64,000 nucleotides of DNA, from positions 94,652 through 158,651 of the forward strand of contig DAVZXP010000007.1 of assembly GCA_052298855.1 (NCBI GenBank), written 5' to 3'. Both the position numbers and the translations under genes were made by a program. Shown here piece by piece: positions 59,652 to 64,000 of the stretch (position 1 is the first letter of the stretch; the number at the start of each line of letters is the position of its first letter). The notes beneath the pieces are model-generated. The model was not told where the DNA came from. It did not search any database and saw nothing but the letters and a program-made list of their open reading frames with translations. Source of the DNA: Fimenecus sp052298855. GTDB lineage: Bacteria; Bacillota; Clostridia; Oscillospirales; Acutalibacteraceae.

Positions 59652-60275
59652 ATGATTTTTATAGTTATCAGAATTATTGTTTTGTCACTTGTCTTGTTCT
59701 TGCTTTTGAAAAAAGATAAGGTTAACAAAAGTAAGACTAAAAAGATTGTTATAATTGCAGTAAGCGTTGCGTTATTTGTTGTTTCGGCTCTAATTCCTTT
59801 TGAAAATTTATTTGTAACTTTTTCAACTCCCGAAGCGTCATATAAATATCATAATCAGGGAACGCCCATAATATGTGTGGAAGGGGGGAATACTGATTTG
59901 GTTGTCGGACAAAAAGGGGACAGCTATATTTACAATATCGCTCCGAAAACTGCGAGTGGGTGGAAATTAGGAATGGGATATGAACTGAAAAACATTTATC
60001 AATCAATTGATTCGGCAAATAAAAATTTAATAAATGTATTCCGATATAAAAATACAAATGAGTTCTATTTGGTTGTGACGAATATCGAAGGAGAAAGCTT
60101 GTCGGTACACGATAATTTGAATTCTGCGTTTGTTTTATCGGAAAAGACGGATAAAAACGGAAGCGCAAATGATTATGTGTATTATACATATATCAATGCT
60201 CTAGACAATAATTATGTTCTTAGCTTGAATGATATTGATATTTCTTTAGGCGAATTAGCGTTGAAAGATGTATAA
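59652..60275 (+). CDS. Membrane-anchored hypothetical protein (207 aa)
   Basis: Two N-terminal helices (about 2-18 and 31-50), then an extracytoplasmic domain with APEASYKYHN-like start (TFSTPEASYKYHNQGTPIIC) and EGGNTDLVVGQKGDSYIYNI, rich in beta strands. The N-terminus resembles the 70-aa protein at 55520. It is the last gene before the repeated terminator. Function unknown. Confidence 0.6.
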   Translation: MIFIVIRIIVLSLVLFLLLKKDKVNKSKTKKIVIIAVSVALFVVSALIPFENLFVTFSTPEASYKYHNQGTPIICVEGGNTDLVVGQKGDSYIYNIAPKTASGWKLGMGYELKNIYQSIDSANKNLINVFRYKNTNEFYLVVTNIEGESLSVHDNLNSAFVLSEKTDKNGSANDYVYYTYINALDNNYVLSLNDIDISLGELALKDV

Positions 60276-60341
60276 AAGTAATACAGAGTCAGTTCTGTGC
60301 GCAGATTGTTTGCGACTGTAAATCTAATTAACAAGCAAATT

Positions 60342-60380
60342 GAAAAAATCTCACTCAGCCAATTTGAGTGAGATTTTTTG
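60342..60380 (+). terminator. Terminator (copy 3 of the repeated hairpin)
   Basis: AAAAAATCTCACTC / GAGTGAGATTTTTT with a 9-nt loop. It ends the island. Confidence 0.8.
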
Positions 60381-60420
60381 TTGCATATTGAATTTTGAAA
60401 TGCATTTCTGAAAAAGAAAA

Positions 60421-60451
60421 AACCTGCGAAAACGCCGTGTTTACGCAGGTT
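60421..60451 (-). terminator. Terminator-like hairpin of a lost tRNA gene
   Basis: Minus strand: AACCTGCG / CGCAGGTT then TTTTCTTTTTC, directly after the tRNA remnant at 60453-60493. Confidence 0.6.
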
Positions 60452-60452
60452 T

Positions 60453-60493
60453 TGGAGCTGTCGGATGCACTCGCAACTTCGTCCAACTGAGCC
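60453..60493 (-). pseudogene. tRNA remnant (D-arm joined to a CCA end)
   Basis: Minus strand: GGCTCAGTTGG, a tRNA D-arm, then a decayed middle and CCGACAGCTCCA, an acceptor/CCA end. The anticodon arm cannot be recognised, so the gene is inactive. Confidence 0.45.
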
Positions 60494-60510
60494 GTTTGAC
60501 AAGGTTATAA

Positions 60511-60543
60511 AGAAAAAATAAAAGGCAGAGATTATCCCTGCCC
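60511..60543 (-). terminator. Terminator after the tRNA-Thr remnant
   Basis: Minus strand: GGCAGGG / CTCTGCC then TTTTATTTTTTC. Confidence 0.65.
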
Positions 60544-60544
60544 T

Positions 60545-60590
60545 TGGAGCTACTGGTCGGACTCGAACCGACGGCCTGCGCATTACGAAA
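60545..60590 (-). pseudogene. 3' half of tRNA-Thr (CGT), possible attachment-site scar
   Basis: Minus strand: TTCGTAATGCGCAGG, then CCGTCGGTTCGAGTCCGAC (intact T-arm) and CAGTAGCTCCA. The tRNA is complete from the anticodon loop to CCA, but the 5' half is missing and replaced by unrelated AT-rich sequence. Cutting in the anticodon loop is what tRNA-targeting integrases leave at one end of an element. Confidence 0.75.
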
Positions 60591-60683
60591 CAGATGAAAA
60601 AATGTGAAATACACTCAAAACAACCATTTCTTTTATACATTGAAATGACTGTTTTTTTAACATATTTAGGAGCGTTTTATATT

Positions 60684-61976
60684 TTAAGCGGTAAATCTTG
60701 CGACTTTGCCCCACGGCGGAGTTACTTTTTCGTTGTTTATCAACCAAAGGACAGGAATATCATTTGCAAGTTCTTCTTTGGGAAACGGAGCATAACCGTC
60801 AGTTAAAATGATGATGCAGTTTGGCTTTTTCTCTTTCATATACTGATTGACATACTTAAAAATGATTTGAAAATTCGTTCCGCCTCCGCCGGCAGGTTTT
60901 ATATCAATAAATTCTTTAAATGACGAAAATGGCTTCGGGTCAATAATTGCCGCATCAAAAAAACCGAGCCATCCTTTCAATTTTCCGTCATATTGGTCAA
61001 TAGCACCTTTAATTTCGGAATAGGCAGTGGTCATATCATTGTCAGAAATCGAACCGGAGGTATCTATGAAAAACAAAATATCATTAACTTCATCATTTTT
61101 GCCCATTTCGTTAAAATCGGGAAGGAAGAACGGACTGTCTTGAAATCTTCTGTCCGGTGGAGAAAAGGAATAATCGCAAATTTCTTCCTGAATAAAATCA
61201 TTCAATATCGTTCTCCAGTCTGTTTGCGGTTTCTTTAATTTTTCAAGCATGCGCTGTGCAAACATAGGAAGCGTTCCTCTGTTATTAGAGGAATCACGAA
61301 CTTTAATAGCCTCGCAGCACTCTGCAAAGTTTTTCACCCATACATCTCTAAGCTCGCTGTTTTCCTCATATTTTCCCCATTGAGAATGGTCGTCCCATCT
61401 CTTTGCAATGGGCTTATCCATATTTTTTCTTGATTGCTGTTCTTTTTTCGCTCGCCCGTTTTCAGAACGGCCATTACCCGAATTATTTGATTTCAAGTTA
61501 CCGCTATCAGAGCATTTTCGCTTGCTTTGTAACATCTCATAAACTTCTTCGGCGGTGTAAAGATAACCTTCCTTTCCGTCAGGGGCAAGGTGCATACTCA
61601 CACCGTATTTTGACAATGCTATACTGCTTGCCTTGTCATCATTTTCGTGCATAATAGTTGAATTTATCACTATGTCGGCAGCTATATTATATTGTTCGTC
61701 ATTTTTATTTTCGCCTCTTAAACAATGTTGAAGAACCACATGGAGTATCTCGTGCATCATAATAAAATCCAACTCTTTATCGGAAAGTTCTTCAAGAAAA
61801 GTCGGACTAAATGCAATTCGCTCACCGTCGGTATAGGCAGTTTCGCAACCCTCATCAATAGAATAAATCATATGCATTAACAACAAACCGTAAAAACCGT
61901 GATTACATAAAATTCGCATTCGAGCCAAAAGAAGCCGATTGATATACTGCCTTGCTTTTTCATTAGATATTTCCAT
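60684..61976 (-). CDS. Zincin-like metallopeptidase fused to a VWA-like domain (DUF2201)
   Basis: Protein of 430 aa. HEILHVVLQH at 75-84 is a HExxHxxxxH zinc motif in the N-terminal domain. The middle (about 155-205) is Ser/Asn/Lys-rich and probably disordered. The C-terminal part (about 300-430) is a VWA fold with the metal-ion site DTSGS at 305-309 and LTDGYAPFP. Such proteins are partners of MoxR ATPases, and the MoxR gene overlaps its start by 14 bp. Probably a protein-remodelling or degrading complex carried by a mobile element. Confidence 0.85.
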   Translation of the reverse strand: MEISNEKARQYINRLLLARMRILCNHGFYGLLLMHMIYSIDEGCETAYTDGERIAFSPTFLEELSDKELDFIMMHEILHVVLQHCLRGENKNDEQYNIAADIVINSTIMHENDDKASSIALSKYGVSMHLAPDGKEGYLYTAEEVYEMLQSKRKCSDSGNLKSNNSGNGRSENGRAKKEQQSRKNMDKPIAKRWDDHSQWGKYEENSELRDVWVKNFAECCEAIKVRDSSNNRGTLPMFAQRMLEKLKKPQTDWRTILNDFIQEEICDYSFSPPDRRFQDSPFFLPDFNEMGKNDEVNDILFFIDTSGSISDNDMTTAYSEIKGAIDQYDGKLKGWLGFFDAAIIDPKPFSSFKEFIDIKPAGGGGTNFQIIFKYVNQYMKEKKPNCIIILTDGYAPFPKEELANDIPVLWLINNEKVTPPWGKVARFTA

Positions 61977-63087
61977 TTAACAACTTTCCTTTCGAGTTTA
62001 ACCATTTGGAAAATTCAGGAATATTAAGAAGTTTCTTTCTGTAATCCTTTTCTATATACATATAATCTTTTAACAAAACCGTTGAAAAATCGGGCGTCAT
62101 TCGTTGGGCATATCTTATTGAATTTGCTATGCGTTGTGTATCATCTTTATGCTCTCTGGCATAAGCAGTCATAGAAGCACACAGCGCATACATAGCATCT
62201 GTGCGAGTAGGTAGTTTTGACTGCTTACCGTCAAATATTTCTTCAATATCTGGCAAATCCTTATACACCTTTGACCATGTTCGAAATTCAATGGCAGGTC
62301 CAAACCCGACAACGCCGGCTATGAGTGAATATACCTTGTCAACATCCGAATTGACATAATTTAAAATATTACTTACCATTTCCCACGAACGAGGTGTTGC
62401 AAAAGCAAGGTCGTTGGCATTAGAATCAAAATTCATAAGATGTTCATGCCTAAAAGTAAGAAATCCAACAACTTTTTCGTTTAATCCGTTCTGGATAGCC
62501 CACTGTTTCCATGAGTTAAAACTACCTTCAACTTCAATGTGCATAAGTCGGTTGGCAAGAGCTTTGGGCATTTTGAAAGCTACGGACTTGTCGGTTGTTC
62601 TGTTTCCGGCAGCAATGACAATGCAGTTTTCAGGAAGTTTATGCTCTCCGATAACTCTGTCAAGAGTAATCTGATATGCCGCCGCTTGAACAGATTGAGG
62701 AGCTGCGGAAATTTCATCAAGAAAAAGAATGTTGACTACGCTATCGCTTTCGTTCATTTGAAAAATTTGCGGTTTTAACCAAACCGCAAGCGTCTTGTCT
62801 GCGTTTGAAGTTGGAATTCCTCGCAGGTCAATAGGATTAAAAAGGAGCAAACGCACATCGGTAATATGTACTTCTTTACCTGTTTGAGCTTCTATTTCTT
62901 TCCCAATCTGACGAACCGCCTGTGATTTGCCGACACCGGGAGGTCCCCACAGCATAACTGACGGAAATTTTCTGATTGGGACATTTGCATTGATTATATT
63001 GCAATATGCCGTCGACAATTCGTCTACAAGTTTGTTAATATTCATCTGTGGAATATTTGCATTTTTTATTTGTTCTTTTCCGCTCAT
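61963..63087 (-). CDS. MoxR-family AAA+ ATPase
   Basis: Protein of 374 aa. Walker A GPPGVGKS is at 48-55, Walker B ILFLDEISAAP near 118-128, and sensor region AAGNRTTDKSVAFKMPKALA follows. MoxR ATPases work with VWA proteins, encoded directly downstream here, to remodel target proteins. It overlaps the upstream helicase fragment by 4 bp and the downstream VWA gene by 14 bp, so all three are translationally coupled. Confidence 0.9.
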   Translation of the reverse strand: MSGKEQIKNANIPQMNINKLVDELSTAYCNIINANVPIRKFPSVMLWGPPGVGKSQAVRQIGKEIEAQTGKEVHITDVRLLLFNPIDLRGIPTSNADKTLAVWLKPQIFQMNESDSVVNILFLDEISAAPQSVQAAAYQITLDRVIGEHKLPENCIVIAAGNRTTDKSVAFKMPKALANRLMHIEVEGSFNSWKQWAIQNGLNEKVVGFLTFRHEHLMNFDSNANDLAFATPRSWEMVSNILNYVNSDVDKVYSLIAGVVGFGPAIEFRTWSKVYKDLPDIEEIFDGKQSKLPTRTDAMYALCASMTAYAREHKDDTQRIANSIRYAQRMTPDFSTVLLKDYMYIEKDYRKKLLNIPEFSKWLNSKGKLLNGNI

Positions 63088-63944
63088 TTTTTGTTCACTC
63101 CCAATTTATCGTCTATTTCCGAAAGTCTTTTTTTCAATTCGATAATAACATCTGCATAGTTTTCATCTTTACAAAGTTCCTTTTGAATACCTTTTTTACG
63201 TTCATTCATATTGAATAATCTCTTTTGCAGATTTTCTATGTGATTATCGAGATTGTTGAGGTAGTTGTCGATTCTTATAAGACCGCCAACCTCTGTATCG
63301 CCGAGTTCAACATAATATCTGCCATTTCGTTGCAACCAAACAAACGGCTTTTCTCTTGTCATATTTGCAGGCAAAATAACCTCAAATCCGCAATATTTAA
63401 AAGCTGTTCTTTCTTTGCTTTGCAATACATTGTTTTTAACTGTGTCAAACAGTGTTTCACGCAAAAGTTTCCTGCGCTCTGCTTCACGGGTCTTATCTGC
63501 GGGTGTAACGGGTACAGCCAAATTTTTAATATATTCATCATACAGTTGCTTGTCCTGAAGTGCTTTTTTTACAAGCTCTTTTTGATGTTCAATTTTTGTG
63601 GGAAGTTCTTTAAACTCCTTATCGAGCCGAGTCCTTGTTTCGACCAATTTCCTTTGCAATGTATAATACCGAGAAAGTTCGTTTGCTGTTTCAACACGCT
63701 TTTTCACAAGTGGATTACCTATTGCAAGAGCCTTGATTTCAGCATAATTCAAAACGGTGTTCTCAATATCACTGCCTTCACGCTCTATGTATGAACCCGA
63801 CAATAAGCTCGTGATAAATCTCTGCTTTGTTTCGAGAAGCTGCCACGAATACGCATCAAAACTTCCCTCGGTAATGTAGCGGAATATTTTAACCTTTGAA
63901 TTTTGATTGCCTTGTCTGAGTATTCTGCCCTCACGCTGAGTCAT
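63084..63944 (-). pseudogene. SNF2-type helicase, C-terminal fragment
   Basis: Frame of 286 codons from MTQREGRILRQGNQN, which is helicase motif VI (QREGRILRQGN), followed by a charged helical tail found in very large SNF2 / methylase-helicases of integrative elements. The first residues fall in the middle of a domain. Upstream the frame continues as PTD but meets a TGA at 63954-63956, so motifs I-V are cut off by a stop or frameshift, or by a recombination joint. The tail may still be translated from the ATG at 63944. Confidence 0.7.
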
Positions 63945-64000
63945 ATCAGTCGGTCATTTTTTGCGGACAGTTCAATACATGCCTGTCTGTTTCGCTCCCT

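Overview
The window looks like chromosomal DNA from a Clostridia-type Firmicute, most likely a gut or rumen Oscillospiraceae/Ruminococcus-like bacterium. The signs are strong AGGAGG-type ribosome sites, several TTG and GTG starts, a Gram-positive-type LexA (DinR) box, a glgB-glgC-glgD-glgA glycogen operon with the GlgD subunit, a GH3 glucosidase with reversed domain order, and anaerobic pyruvate formate-lyase. This is inference from gene content; no 16S gene is present.

Layout. 1-1.7 kb: end of pflB, then pflA. 2.2-4.7 kb: an NSS sodium symporter, a tiny gene behind a LexA box, and a GtrA protein. 4.8-11.7 kb: housekeeping genes (acpS, nnr, nagB, a family 2 glycosyltransferase, a mazF-like toxin with no antitoxin, nrdR, secG). 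11.8-12.9 kb: tRNA-Lys followed by a 195-bp tandem array built from copies of its own 3' end, then a pile-up of palindromic repeats. 13-22.2 kb: hemicellulose/pentose genes (GH51, GH3, TetR regulator, FGGY kinase, transporter, leucine-rich lipoprotein). 22.3-31 kb: RNA-modification enzymes, CCA-adding enzyme, DUF896, MATE pump, cytidylate-kinase-like protein, LysR, PHP phosphoesterase, GPH transporter. 31.1-32.1 kb: repeats, a second tRNA-derived array, tRNA-Glu and tRNA-Met. 32.2-38.4 kb: a compact phage head and packaging module without tail, lysis or integrase genes. 38.5-44.3 kb: glycogen synthesis. 44.4-45.8 kb: PepV-like dipeptidase. 46.1-52.5 kb: a seven-gene operon for D-amino acids and 5-oxoproline. 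52.6-60.3 kb: MATE pump and an AT-rich run of small, mostly unknown genes that resembles an immunity-gene island. 60.4-60.6 kb: two broken tRNA genes. 60.7-64 kb: a MoxR ATPase / metallopeptidase-VWA pair and the 3' part of a broken SNF2-type helicase, probably part of a mobile element entering from the right.

Most striking observations. (1) Two unlinked tRNA genes (Lys and Glu) are each followed by repeat units of 195-198 bp. Each unit carries a copy of that tRNA's own 3' end and terminator plus a shared hairpin-rich body of about 100 bp bounded by inverted T-arm sequences. (2) The D-amino-acid operon encodes, as separate genes, DUF4392 and DUF1445, the two domains found fused in mitochondrial D-glutamate cyclase, alongside the 5-oxoprolinase subunits, a D-amino acid transaminase and alanine racemase. 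(3) A 52-residue protein sits under a perfect LexA box. (4) An intact tail-less capsid module. (5) At least four related membrane proteins with a PH-like C-terminal domain in the AT-rich island, some separated by ACACAG repeats that overlap stop codons.

All assignments come from reading the sequence; no database search was run. Family names are from memory of conserved motifs.
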